DNA of 64,000 bases, taken from Flavobacterium denitrificans DSM 15936. Its GTDB lineage: Bacteria > Bacteroidota > Bacteroidia > Flavobacteriales > Flavobacteriaceae. Shown one piece after another: positions 22,401 through 31,132 of the stretch. The first letter of the stretch is position 1; the number at the start of each line of letters is the position of its first letter. The position numbers and the translations under genes are program-made. The stretch is from assembly GCF_000425445.1 (NCBI RefSeq), contig NZ_AUDL01000017.1, positions 34,852 through 98,851 of the forward strand. Reading direction: 5' to 3'. The notes below the pieces were generated by a model that was not told the origin of the DNA, made no database searches, and saw nothing but the letters and a program-made list of their open reading frames with translations.

Positions 22401-23625
22401 TTTTAATGTCGTTTCAAATGCTTTTAAAGTTACGCCGGATAATGGAAAAATTAAGGTGAAAATCATAATTAATAGCGAACAAATTCATTTTCCTTTAATT
22501 GATTCATCAGATACTGCGCCTTATTTTACAATAGTTGTTGAAGATACTGGTTCGGGATTAGATAAAAAAGATATTAAAAAGATTTTTGATCGTTTTTATC
22601 AGGTAAACAATTTGAACAAAGCGTATTATGGAAGTACAGGAATTGGCTTGGAAGTTGTTCGCGGATTTGTCGAATTACATAAAGGGATAATTGAGGTTGA
22701 AAGCGAATTGGGAGTAGGGACTATTTTTAAATTGCTGTTTCCTGTTGGAAAAGAATTTTTTAATGAAAACGAAATATTGCTTGAAGAATATAAAAAGGAT
22801 AATAAAATAAGCTTTAAGCCAATTGTCGAAAAAGAGGACATCCAATTGACTGATGATGAGGAGCATCAAGACCGAGTTTATACGGTTTTGATTGTTGAAG
22901 ACAATGTCGAACTTCGAAATTATCTAAAAAGTGAACTCAAAAAAGAATACAAAGTCATAGTTGCCGAAAATGGGCAAGTTGGTTTAGACTTAGCTTTGCA
23001 AAAACTGCCTGATTTGATTTTAACCGACGTGATTATGCCTGTTATGAATGGTTTGGAATTATGCAAAAATATAAAAGCCAATTTAAAAACAAGCCATATT
23101 CCGTTAATGATGTTGTCTGCAAAAGCCTTAGTTAAAGACAGATTGGAAGGAATTGATTCTGGTGCTGACATGTATTTAAGCAAACCTTTTGATATGGATA
23201 TTTTGAGGTCTAGTTTAACACAGTTGATTAATAGCAGACAAATTATGTTCAATAAATTCTATAACGGAATTACTTCAACTGCTAAAGAAAAGACTACAAC
23301 TTTAGACAATGAATTCATAAAAAATGTACTAAATTACATCAATGAAAATATTCGTGAAACCGAATTGAGCGTAGAAGTTTTGGCTTCGAATGTTTTTTTG
23401 AGCAGAAGCCAGTTGTATCGTAAAGTCAAGACATTAACGGGCGTATCAGTCAATGAATTTATTCGGAATGTTCGTTTAGAAAAAGCTAAAGAACTAATAG
23501 AATTAGGAAATGATAATATAACGGAAATCAGTTATAAAGTAGGTTTTAGTTCGCCATCTTATTTTACTAAATGTTATAAAGAAAAATTTGGATGTCTGCC
23601 AACACAAAAAGTAAGCAATAGTTAA
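19486..23625 (+). CDS. Hybrid two-component system sensor/regulator (HTCS)
   Basis: A 1379-residue one-chain signalling protein. After a signal sequence (residues 1-23), about 750 residues of periplasmic propeller repeats carry many W-M/I-G-T motifs (GFMWMGTNGAG, LWIGTDEG) and end in a Y_Y_Y domain (FDDSWNYVGNKRSATYTNLAPG). A transmembrane helix lies at about 805-825. The histidine kinase follows, with H859 in NISHEFRTPL and an ATPase domain. The receiver domain has D1181 in LTDVIMP, and an AraC-type helix-turn-helix sits at the C-terminus (LSRSQLYRKVKTLTG to GFSSPSYFTKCYKEKFG). HTCS proteins bind an oligosaccharide in the periplasm and activate a neighbouring susCD locus. It lies just upstream of the SusC gene on the same strand, so that pair and perhaps the flanking hydrolases are its likely targets. 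Confidence 0.95.
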   Translation: MAPKICIKAIVILFFIVNKLFSQDKFENYQFRLVDKEASKSGIYTISQDQSGFMWMGTNGAGLYKYDGVNYVAYEQNSKRSNSINSNLIYVTYVDTRNRLWIGTDEGLCLYNRNLDNFESIDIQKKIKKETVISIKSILEDNNGNLLLGTVNNGLLKLNTTTRKITKVNSDVANNANYLINSLAKDKKGTIYLGTNLGLKIFDPIKNETKKINIGNDNRIHSASIVSMCLDSNQNLWIGDGFKGLIKVDLHSKVKQAFYYPITKKRIMSILARDSKTILCATENDGLIIVDDQGVVQKKYVNSKFNTRSLSSNSVWSLLLDRENRIWLGYYNKGLGVFDKINSKVNIIESLPGNPQSLQTSCVTGIAKDHQGQLWISMEGGGVDVYNPITKDFKHITKSDGKLYSGLTNDNITKVFIDKKQNVWLSSWNEGIFLLKKGSRSFINYNTKNTPNLASDNIMSITEDSRGIIWIGTFAKGLHYYTPSDGQFHHCNAKPFLTNAITNIDIRNVMVDSDDAVWVGSTTGLYKVVTNDFITFSVTSFRDKMSEKLKNHKSTHTINALYQTKNKEIWIGTDGAGLFSYNKKTNVLKWYINFKGLHEKSISAITESNDESIWLSGKKGITRLDLKNNTTVNYSTFDGLLGNDFNNNAVLRDEDGMLYFGSYEGLNYFNPSNLVKSKKQLPIYFTDLKLFNKSVGPLEKNSPLIKVLSETKKIILKHDQSVFTIDFIAVNYSFPARNEFAYYLEGFDDSWNYVGNKRSATYTNLAPGNYTFKVKASEKNGAWSKVPLELKIEILPPWWKTSFAYLFYTLLLGAAIHFANQYYQNRFKQKQMIEFEKQKAIQIEKLNNKKLQFFTNISHEFRTPLTLILNPLGDIIKNSSQQLPEGVLNKLQTIQKSSDRLSRLINELMDFNKLQFNKMNLQLQLIEVVGFTKEVVSYFNEEALSRGIELQFESNKTSLKDWIDPKMFEKIIFNVVSNAFKVTPDNGKIKVKIIINSEQIHFPLIDSSDTAPYFTIVVEDTGSGLDKKDIKKIFDRFYQVNNLNKAYYGSTGIGLEVVRGFVELHKGIIEVESELGVGTIFKLLFPVGKEFFNENEILLEEYKKDNKISFKPIVEKEDIQLTDDEEHQDRVYTVLIVEDNVELRNYLKSELKKEYKVIVAENGQVGLDLALQKLPDLILTDVIMPVMNGLELCKNIKANLKTSHIPLMMLSAKALVKDRLEGIDSGADMYLSKPFDMDILRSSLTQLINSRQIMFNKFYNGITSTAKEKTTTLDNEFIKNVLNYINENIRETELSVEVLASNVFLSRSQLYRKVKTLTGVSVNEFIRNVRLEKAKELIELGNDNITEISYKVGFSSPSYFTKCYKEKFGCLPTQKVSNS

Positions 23626-23644
23626 TTATATCAATTTCCCCTCT

Positions 23645-23672
23645 AAAAAAGACGAAGTATTTCGTCTTTTTT
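23645..23672 (+). terminator. Intrinsic terminator after HTCS gene
   Basis: Twelve paired bases (AAAAAAGACGAA with TTCGTCTTTTTT) around a GTAT loop, continuing into a T run. It begins 20 bp after the HTCS stop and separates that gene from the SusC operon. Confidence 0.85.
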
Positions 23673-23985
23673 TTTTGCTTTTAAATGAATCAAATAACCG
23701 GTTTTTACAGACTACATATTGTGATTTCTTTTGCACCTCTCTATTTTTTTAAAAGAAGAAATATCGGGAGCGATTTCGTCTCTTTTTGATTGTGAAATAG
23801 AAATTTATAAGTCGTATATTTTTTCTATATCCAAAAATTATGATGCAAAAAATGGCAATAATATATTTTTCATTTCAATTGATTAAGCGCTGTAAAACCC
23901 TGAATTTGCTATTTTTTTAACTATGATGCTACAAATTTGATAGATTATGCATCAAATGTAGTATGTGAAATTTATGTTAACAATC

Positions 23986-23993
23986 TACTTTTG
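23986..23993 (+). promoter_or_regulatory. Putative -7 element of the SusC operon
   Basis: TACTTTTG fits the TAnnTTTG consensus and is followed by GTAG. The same octamer occurs at 40140 in front of the GH3 gene. No TTTG is found 19-21 bp upstream. The inferred leader would be nearly 200 nt. Confidence 0.35.
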
Positions 23994-24189
23994 GTAGAAT
24001 CAAAATTAGAATAAACATGAAACAAATTACTAACAATCTTAAACCCATTTAGAATATGAATTAAAACCATATTTATGTATTGCAAGCGGCTTTTAAATTC
24101 AAAAAATAAAGGACAATATTAATACAATAAATAACAAACAAACAAAACTTTACAACCAACAATTATTTAACTAAAACAAAAAACCAATT

Positions 24190-27100
24190 ATGAAGTTAAA
24201 ATTAAAATTTGCAATAATCGCATTGCTGATGATAAGCTATCAGAATATGATAGCACAATCCAAGACCGTACAAGGTGTGGTTACAGATCCTTCTGGATTT
24301 CCATTACCGGGTGCAACCATAATTGTACAAGGTTCAAACAATAGTGCATCGACAGATTTTGACGGTAAGTATTCTTTAAAAGGAGTTAATCCAACAGACA
24401 AAATAATATTTTCTTATGTTGGCTTAGTTACGCAAACGGTTGCAGTAGGAACTCGTACTACAATTGATGTTACATTAGTTGAATCAGCACAAAACTTACA
24501 GGAAGTTGTAGTTGCCTACGGAACACAAAAAAGAACCAAAGTAACTGGAGCAATTTCAACTGTTACCTCAAAAGATATTACAGCAGTGCCTATTACTAAT
24601 GCGGAGTCTGCTTTACAGGGTAGAGCCGCAGGTGTTACTGTTGTAAATGGCGCACCCGGTTCTAGCCCTACAGTTAGTATTCGTGGTTTGGCTACAATGG
24701 GAAACAGTACACCTTTATATGTAATTGATGGCGTTTTAACTGGCAACCTATCAGGATTAAATCCTAGCGATATTGAGAGTATATCCGTTTTAAAAGATGC
24801 ATCAACAACAGCATTATATGGTTCTAAAGCCTATAATGGTGTAGTTATGGTAACAACTAAAAAAGGGAAAAAAGGTGCTGGAACATTAAATTTTAGTTCT
24901 TATGCAGGTTTTCAAAGAATTACTAAACGATATGATGTTCTGAATACACAGCAATACCTAAAATATGCAAAAGATTTAGGAAGTGACTTGACAGCAAGAG
25001 CAGCCGAATTTGGTAATATAAATACAAATTGGCAAGACGAAATCTTTCAGGATGGAGTAATGCAGGATTACAATTTAAGTTTCTCAAACGGAACTGAAAA
25101 TTCTACAGGCCGTTATTCGGCTGGATATTTAAAACAAGAAGGAGCTGTTATAAATACTGGTTTTGAACGTTATTCTTTCAGAGCGAATAATACGCAAAAC
25201 ATCGGTAGACTGACTGTAGGAAGCAATATTGGAGTATCTTTTAGCAAGACTAATCCAGAACGTGCATCAGGAGGTAGAACATTATTGGAGCATGCTATTA
25301 AAATGGCACCTTATCTGCCTGTTTACAATGCAAATAATTTAGGAGGTTATCAAGGCCCTTCTACCGCTGATGGACAAGATGCAGAAAACCCAGTTCGTGT
25401 CGCAAATTTAGGATATCAATACATTAAGGGATTATCTATAATTGGAAACATTTACGCTGAAGTAGAAATCATTAAAGGATTAAAATTCAGATCACAAGTT
25501 GCGTTGGATTATTTTACAAATGAAGATCATACTTTTATCCCAAGCTACAGCGATGGTTCAGCTCATAAACAAGCTTACTCATCAACTGCAGAAACAAATT
25601 CTCAAGGTCAAACTATTGTTTTCGATAATAGTTTAACTTACAAAACTACCATTGCAGAAAAACATCACTTAGAAGCAGTAGGAGTAATTACTAAAATTGA
25701 GAATAAATTTCAGAATCTTGTAGCAAGTAGCCGTTATTATATTTCAGATGAAATTGATCAATTGAGACTTCAAGATGCAAATTTAGCATCAACAAGCAGT
25801 GAAACAAATAATTTAGGTTATGTAGCTCGTATTAATTACGACTATGATGATAAATACCTATTCGCAATTTCAGGACGTAGAGATGCATCTTCTCGTTTTG
25901 GTTCTAATAATCGCTATGGTAATTTTTACTCTGTTGCTTTAGGTTGGAATATTGCAAAAGAAAGTTTTATGGCAAATTCTATATTCAGCACATTGAAACT
26001 TAGAGCAAGTACTGGAACAACAGGTAATGACCTTATCGACAATTATCAGTACAGTGGAACTTTAGCCGCAAATTATATTTATCCAATTAACGGAGCAGCT
26101 GCTTCAGGTGTTACAGCAGGTAGAGCTTCTAATCCAGATTTGAAATGGGAGTCTAAAACAGATAGAAATATAGGTTTGGATTTTGGTTTATTTGATGAAA
26201 AATTTACTGGAAGCTTTGAATATTTTAACAATAAAGGTAGTGATATCCTTTTCGCAGTACCACTTCCTGCTTCTGTAGGTTCAGCTGGTGGAGGAACTCA
26301 AACTCAAAATATTGCTAATACAAAAGTACATGGATTTGAACTTTCACTTGGTTACAATGACAGAAAAGGTGATTTTACATGGTCAGCTGTTGCGAACTTA
26401 GGAACAAGTAAAAACGAAGTAACAAGTTTGGCACCGGGTGTAACTAGCGTATTAGGCGGACCATCAGGAAGAGCTGGTTTAGAGAGCTTTTCAAGACTCG
26501 AAGTTGGTCAGCCATTATTTTACTTCTGGGGTTATCAAACGAATGGAATTTATCAAAATCAAGCAGAAGTAGATGCTGCTTTAGGTGCAGGACAAACTAC
26601 AATACAGCCAGGTGATATTAGATTTGTTGATAGAAATGGAGATAAAGTTATCAACTCAGAGGATAAAACAAATATTGGAAATCCATACCCAGATTTTACT
26701 TATGGTCTAAACCTTACAGCAGCATATAAAAAATTCGATTTCAATTGTTTTATAACTGGAGTTAGCGGAAATGATGTTTTTAACTCAAACAAATTTGATC
26801 TAGAAGCTATGCAGCGTTTATTCAATGCTAGCACAGATGTTTTAGACAGATCAATTGTTCAAAATGGAGTAGTTACCAACCCATCGGCTACATTACCTAG
26901 AGCACTTGGAGCGGGTCAAAACTGGTCATCTGCAAGTCAAAGATATGTTGAAGATGGTTCTTATACAAGGTTAAAAAATGTGACTCTAGGATATACTTTA
27001 TCAGGGGACGCTTTCGACAACCATTTTACAAACATACGATTTTATCTAAGTGCGCAAAATCTTGTTACAATTACAAAGTACTCTGGCTTAGATCCTGAAA

Positions 27101-27198
27101 TTGCACGTGTAGATGCTAATGCAAATTCTGCCGGAATTGATATAGGAAGATATCCACAACCTAAATCAATAATTTTTGGACTTGATGTTACATTTTAA
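24190..27198 (+). CDS. SusC/RagA-family TonB-dependent outer-membrane transporter
   Basis: A 1002-residue protein with a signal peptide (MIAQ, residues 1-22). A carboxypeptidase-like domain (VQGVVTDPSGFPLPGATI) starts at about 28. The TonB-box/plug segment follows (VVVAYGTQKRTKVTGAI), with the plug signature PLYVIDGVLTG, then the 22-strand barrel ending in GLDVTF. SusC proteins import ligands captured by the partner SusD, energised by TonB. The partner gene starts 9 bp downstream. The ligand is not known: the following genes are haloperoxidase and CRTAC1-type rather than glycoside hydrolases, so it may not be the xylan importer. It could still serve the flanking hydrolase operons, which have no SusCD of their own here. 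Confidence 0.95.
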   Translation: MKLKLKFAIIALLMISYQNMIAQSKTVQGVVTDPSGFPLPGATIIVQGSNNSASTDFDGKYSLKGVNPTDKIIFSYVGLVTQTVAVGTRTTIDVTLVESAQNLQEVVVAYGTQKRTKVTGAISTVTSKDITAVPITNAESALQGRAAGVTVVNGAPGSSPTVSIRGLATMGNSTPLYVIDGVLTGNLSGLNPSDIESISVLKDASTTALYGSKAYNGVVMVTTKKGKKGAGTLNFSSYAGFQRITKRYDVLNTQQYLKYAKDLGSDLTARAAEFGNINTNWQDEIFQDGVMQDYNLSFSNGTENSTGRYSAGYLKQEGAVINTGFERYSFRANNTQNIGRLTVGSNIGVSFSKTNPERASGGRTLLEHAIKMAPYLPVYNANNLGGYQGPSTADGQDAENPVRVANLGYQYIKGLSIIGNIYAEVEIIKGLKFRSQVALDYFTNEDHTFIPSYSDGSAHKQAYSSTAETNSQGQTIVFDNSLTYKTTIAEKHHLEAVGVITKIENKFQNLVASSRYYISDEIDQLRLQDANLASTSSETNNLGYVARINYDYDDKYLFAISGRRDASSRFGSNNRYGNFYSVALGWNIAKESFMANSIFSTLKLRASTGTTGNDLIDNYQYSGTLAANYIYPINGAAASGVTAGRASNPDLKWESKTDRNIGLDFGLFDEKFTGSFEYFNNKGSDILFAVPLPASVGSAGGGTQTQNIANTKVHGFELSLGYNDRKGDFTWSAVANLGTSKNEVTSLAPGVTSVLGGPSGRAGLESFSRLEVGQPLFYFWGYQTNGIYQNQAEVDAALGAGQTTIQPGDIRFVDRNGDKVINSEDKTNIGNPYPDFTYGLNLTAAYKKFDFNCFITGVSGNDVFNSNKFDLEAMQRLFNASTDVLDRSIVQNGVVTNPSATLPRALGAGQNWSSASQRYVEDGSYTRLKNVTLGYTLSGDAFDNHFTNIRFYLSAQNLVTITKYSGLDPEIARVDANANSAGIDIGRYPQPKSIIFGLDVTF

Positions 27199-27207
27199 TT
27201 TATAAAG

Positions 27208-28695
27208 ATGATGAGAAAAATAAAATATACAATTGCAGTGTTGTTAGGGATATTTACAATAAATTCTTGTAACGACAATGATTTAGAATTGAGCAATCCA
27301 AATGAGCTGTCGCCTGAAACTTACTTTAAAAGTGAAACACAGGTACAAGCTTCAGTAAATGCTGCATATGCTAACTTACAAACCAGAGGACTATACGCAA
27401 GACATATTTTCTTTGCTTTAGACAATATGGCCCAAGAAAATAAAGGAAATCCTCAATTAGAAGGAAACAAAAAGCCTTTTCTTGATTTTTCTTTTGATGC
27501 AAGCAGTGATATTATCCAATTTTATTGGGAAACCTGCTATTTAGGAATTTCCAAAGCGAATTTTGTCTTAGACAATGAAGATAAAATTAATGCTTTGCCA
27601 AATTCAGTCTTATCACAAGAGAAAAAGAATAAGTTTTTAGGTGAAGCTCATTTTTTAAGAGCCTACTATTACTTTTTGCTAGTACCTCGTTTTGGCGATC
27701 TGCCAATTTACACAAAACAAACTATTGTGGGTAATCCAAGAAGTCCTAAAGAAGAAGTCTACAAATTGATTGTGTCTGATTTTGATTTTGCTTCTAAAAA
27801 TCTATTAAGCAAAAATGTTGAAGACAAAGGAAGAGCAACAAAAGAAGCGGCTTTTGCTTATTTAGGGAAAGCGCTATTGTACCAAAAGAAATATGATGAA
27901 GCTTTAGCTGCTTTCAATAAAGTGACAGGATTTAGCTTAGAAACTAATTTTTATAACAATTTTATGGATGAGACTGAGCATGGTCCTGAATCAATCTTCG
28001 AAATTGAATATGACGAAAAATTAGGAGTAGCTGATAAATGGGGTAGTGATACCGCTGGAGATGGTGTTGCTGAATCTACACTTAGAGGTCAGGAATATGG
28101 TAACCTAGGTTGGTACAACGTATATCCTTCTGATAATTTATTAGATGAATATGAGCCAGGCGACAAACGTTTTGGAGATACTTTTTACGTGCCGGGATCT
28201 AAATATAATAACGGAAACAACACGATGACAGCTGCTAATTTCTCTTCATCTGAAGGTTTAAGAAGAGCAGGCTGGAAAAAATATCAAAACTATTATAAAC
28301 GTACTGACGAAAATCTTGATTCAAGTATCAACTTCAAAGTTATGCGTTATTCTGATGTATTGCTTATGATGGCAGAATGTGAAAGCTTAAGATCGGGTGG
28401 TGTGCAAGCAACGGCTATTGGTTACATCAATCAGGTTCGTGCAAGAGCAGGTGTACCATTGTTGGCTACAACTCTTACAAAAGATCAAGTTTTTACAGCT
28501 CTTATTCACGAACGCAAAGTAGAGTTGGCTGGTGAACAAGTTCGTTTTGATGATATAATTAGATGGGGCATTGCTAGTACTCAATTAGCAGGAACTGGCT
28601 TTAAAGCTGGTAAAAGCGAATTATGGCCAATACCAAATAGAGAAACATCTTCAAATCCAAATATTAAGCCTAGTGACAATAATCCTGGATATTAA
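27208..28695 (+). CDS. SusD/RagB-family nutrient-binding lipoprotein
   Basis: A 495-residue surface lipoprotein: hydrophobic leader ending in FTINSC with Cys21 as lipobox cysteine. The SusD fold is shown by the TPR-like core, with FLGEAHFLRAYYYFLLVPRFGDLP, RATKEAAFAYLGKALLY and the C-terminal LIHERKVELAGEQVRFDDIIRWG, and the ending ELWPIPNRE. It caps the adjacent SusC and binds the ligand. Start choice: two ATGs in tandem, either possible. Confidence 0.95.
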   Translation: MMRKIKYTIAVLLGIFTINSCNDNDLELSNPNELSPETYFKSETQVQASVNAAYANLQTRGLYARHIFFALDNMAQENKGNPQLEGNKKPFLDFSFDASSDIIQFYWETCYLGISKANFVLDNEDKINALPNSVLSQEKKNKFLGEAHFLRAYYYFLLVPRFGDLPIYTKQTIVGNPRSPKEEVYKLIVSDFDFASKNLLSKNVEDKGRATKEAAFAYLGKALLYQKKYDEALAAFNKVTGFSLETNFYNNFMDETEHGPESIFEIEYDEKLGVADKWGSDTAGDGVAESTLRGQEYGNLGWYNVYPSDNLLDEYEPGDKRFGDTFYVPGSKYNNGNNTMTAANFSSSEGLRRAGWKKYQNYYKRTDENLDSSINFKVMRYSDVLLMMAECESLRSGGVQATAIGYINQVRARAGVPLLATTLTKDQVFTALIHERKVELAGEQVRFDDIIRWGIASTQLAGTGFKAGKSELWPIPNRETSSNPNIKPSDNNPGY

Positions 28696-28742
28696 ATAAA
28701 TTGAAGTTAGTTAGTTTAAGTTAAGTTAGTTAGTAGTTTGAC

Positions 28743-28768
28743 AAACAGCGCATGCAAGTGCGCTGTTT
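28743..28768 (+). terminator. Stem-loop after susD, possible terminator or attenuator
   Basis: Ten paired bases (AAACAGCGCA with TGCGCTGTTT) with a 6-nt loop, 48 bp after the susD stop. The T tail is weak, so it may only attenuate transcription into the downstream genes or stabilise the susCD mRNA end. Just upstream are two copies of AAGTTAGTTAGT (28704 and 28723). Confidence 0.55.
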
Positions 28769-28871
28769 ATCACTATTTATATGGTGCAAAACCATTAAAA
28801 TTTAGACACTTATAATTTTCTGTTTTACTATTAAAATACATTTTAAATACCACAAACCAGTTTTATTCAAG

Positions 28872-29417
28872 ATGAAAAAAATTGCATCACTTTTTTTAAT
28901 CGTAACATTGTTCTACAATGTTTTAGGATTTTATATCATGTTTGCTGAACAACAAGAGCAAGTATGGGTGAGTGCTATGGAAAAAACTCAAGATTCAGAT
29001 TTTGAAGTTATCGAAATTCAGATTGATCCATACGCATATGTCGTAGATTCTGGTTTTGAAGAAGTTAATGAAGATCTCACAATTGAAAATAAGATCTATC
29101 ATGTTTTTAAGAAGAGGATTGTAAACAATGTTTTACGATTGTATTGCTTAAAAAATGCTAATGCTAAAGTTTTTAGTAACGATTTAAAAAAAATTGTCGA
29201 CAGTCAAATATTTGATACTTCTTCTAACAAAGAAAATCCAAGTAAAAAAGTAATGAAATCCTTCATTACGGATTATATTCCTAATAATGATACAATTGAT
29301 TTGGTTTTGACTGCATCCAAAGCATTTTTTCCTGGCAAATTGTGTACATATACTCCAAAGAGAGACCTTCTTTCTGGGTATTTTACCACCATTTGTCCTC
29401 CTCCTGATATGGTGTAA
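28872..29417 (+). CDS. Small exported protein of unknown function, downstream of SusCD
   Basis: A 181-residue protein I cannot assign to a named family. Residues 4-25 (IASLFLIVTLFYNVLGFYIMFA) form one hydrophobic segment, either signal peptide or membrane anchor. The rest is acidic in its middle part (FEVIEIQIDPYAYVVDSGFEEVNEDL) and then mixed. It ends in CPPPDMV, an unusual proline-rich tail. It lies between SusD and the haloperoxidase-type gene on the same strand, so it is probably part of that locus, perhaps an accessory of the transporter. It is a real gene by its signal sequence and position; function unknown. Confidence 0.7.
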   Translation: MKKIASLFLIVTLFYNVLGFYIMFAEQQEQVWVSAMEKTQDSDFEVIEIQIDPYAYVVDSGFEEVNEDLTIENKIYHVFKKRIVNNVLRLYCLKNANAKVFSNDLKKIVDSQIFDTSSNKENPSKKVMKSFITDYIPNNDTIDLVLTASKAFFPGKLCTYTPKRDLLSGYFTTICPPPDMV

Positions 29418-29586
29418 TATTTCTTTTCATGTTAAAAATTTAAAAAATATTGACTATTAATCAAGTCCTGCAATTCAATCGTTGGCTATTACCTCGATTA
29501 AATTCTAATCATTTAAATTTTACACATAATCAGTTACTACTAACTGATTAAAAAGCTATTACACAACCATATAAACCTAACCAAAA

Positions 29587-31083
29587 ATGAAAATATATAA
29601 ATTTTTGTTTAAAGTGCTATTGTTTAGTGCTTTAAGCATATCCGCGTTTGCTCAAAACAAAGATAATAAAAAACAAGCTGAGCCAACAGGAGCAAGCAAT
29701 ATGGCTTATAAATGGAGCGAAATTGCCATTACTTCAACGGCAAATGATACGGATAGATTTAAGCCAAGACCAACTGTAACTTCCCGTTTTTTAGGATTAA
29801 CATTTGTAGCTGTTTTTGATGCTTGGAGTCGCTACGATGAAAAGGCAATTCCTGTATATTTAAAAGATACTGAAAGAAGACCTAATAAAGAACAGACATT
29901 AAAAAATAAAGAAATCGCTATTAGTTATGCAGCATATAACGCTTTAAGTGAATATTATTTTTCAGACAAAGAACTATTCAAAGCTTTTATGATAGAATTA
30001 GGATTGGATCCTAATGACAAATCTCTTGATCCGAAAACTCCAGCAGGAATAGGAAATTTAGCTGCAAAAGCGGTAATCGAAGCCAGAAAACATGACGGTT
30101 CAAATCAATATGGAGAAGAAGACGGATCAAACGGAACTCCGTATTTTAACTATGTAAATTACAAGCCAGTAAATACTGCAGATGAAATGGTAGATGTAAA
30201 TCACTGGCAACCAAAATATTTTTCTGATGGAAAAGGCGGCAAGTTTGCGCCAGGTTGTATGACTCCATTTTGGGGTAAAGTCAAAACCGTAGGGTTAAAA
30301 TCTGGAGCTCAGTTTCGTGCAATGTCTCCTCCTTCTTTAGATTCTGAACAACTTAAAAATGAAGTTGCAGAACTAATTGATTTGCAACATAATCTTACTA
30401 ACGAGCAAAAAGCATTAGTAGAATTTATGCGTGATGGACCAAAATCAGTACAACAAGCTGGACATTGGCTAAAATTTGCTCAGGATGTTTCAAGACGAGA
30501 CAAGCACACGCTGGATCAGGATGTGAAAATGTTTTTTTATAATCAGGTGACAGCTATGGATTGTTTTATAGCATGCTGGGATACAAAAATGTTTTATGAT
30601 TTTGCTCGTCCTTATGCTTTAGTGCATTATTATTTTAAAGACAAAACTATAAATGCTTGGGGCGGACCAGGTTTTGGAAATATAGATATGAAAGGGCAAG
30701 ACTGGAGACCCTATTCGCCAGATATTTTTTTATGTCCTGCATTTCCCGGTTATGTTTCCGGACACAGTACAATTAGTGGTGGCTGCGGTGAAGCATTAAA
30801 ACTATGGACAGGAAGCGACGCTTTCGGAGAGTCTGCAACAGTAAATGCGCCAGGATCAATGACAGAACCAGATAACGTCGGGAAACCTGTTGTACTAAAA
30901 TTTCCAACATTTACAGAAACAGCAAATATGGCTGGAATTTCCAGAGTTATGGGAGGCTATCACATTCAGGCAGATAATGTTGAAGGACTTAAACTTGGAA
31001 GAAACGTAGCTCACGAGGTTTGGAAATTCTACAATTTTCATATCGGAAATAAAACTATAGATAAAATTACTTCAATTGAATAA
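29587..31083 (+). CDS. Vanadium-dependent haloperoxidase/PAP2-superfamily protein, secreted
   Basis: A 498-residue protein with a signal peptide (SISAFAQ, cut near residue 23). It is an all-helical PAP2-type fold. The three motifs of the superfamily are all present: K334-x6-R341P342 (KMFYDFARP), S391-G-H393 in PGYVSGHSTISGG, and S452R453-x5-H459-x3-D463 in SRVMGGYHIQAD. Proteins with these motifs bind phosphate or vanadate and are either acid phosphatases or haloperoxidases that oxidise halides with peroxide. The length and the large N-terminal helical part match the annotated vanadium-haloperoxidase family of Bacteroidota, whose substrates are mostly unknown. It is followed 49 bp later by a CRTAC1-type lipoprotein. 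Fold firm, reaction uncertain. Confidence 0.8.
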   Translation: MKIYKFLFKVLLFSALSISAFAQNKDNKKQAEPTGASNMAYKWSEIAITSTANDTDRFKPRPTVTSRFLGLTFVAVFDAWSRYDEKAIPVYLKDTERRPNKEQTLKNKEIAISYAAYNALSEYYFSDKELFKAFMIELGLDPNDKSLDPKTPAGIGNLAAKAVIEARKHDGSNQYGEEDGSNGTPYFNYVNYKPVNTADEMVDVNHWQPKYFSDGKGGKFAPGCMTPFWGKVKTVGLKSGAQFRAMSPPSLDSEQLKNEVAELIDLQHNLTNEQKALVEFMRDGPKSVQQAGHWLKFAQDVSRRDKHTLDQDVKMFFYNQVTAMDCFIACWDTKMFYDFARPYALVHYYFKDKTINAWGGPGFGNIDMKGQDWRPYSPDIFLCPAFPGYVSGHSTISGGCGEALKLWTGSDAFGESATVNAPGSMTEPDNVGKPVVLKFPTFTETANMAGISRVMGGYHIQADNVEGLKLGRNVAHEVWKFYNFHIGNKTIDKITSIE

Positions 31084-31132
31084 GTGTTCCAATTTTAAAA
31101 TGGAACTGATTTTTTCTGAAAATGTTTTAATT

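Larger units (their letters stand above)
23626..24189 (+). other. Intergenic region and leader of the SusC operon
   Basis: A 564-bp gap with the HTCS terminator at its start and an AACCGGTT octamer at 23696-23703 lacking the longer palindrome arms. A -7 match TACTTTTG is at 23986-23993, about 200 bp before the SusC start, with no good -33 element. A weak upstream element is common where an HTCS activates transcription. No small gene is apparent. Confidence 0.5.

Noticed and set aside
23696..23703. AACCGGTT upstream of SusC as a fourth operator
   Set aside because: Only the 8-bp core is present, flanks do not extend the palindrome, and it lies about 280 bp from the putative SusC -7 element.
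28704..28734. Two AAGTTAGTTAGT copies as a CRISPR-like or tandem repeat
   Set aside because: Only two 12-bp copies 19 bp apart, low complexity, no further units.
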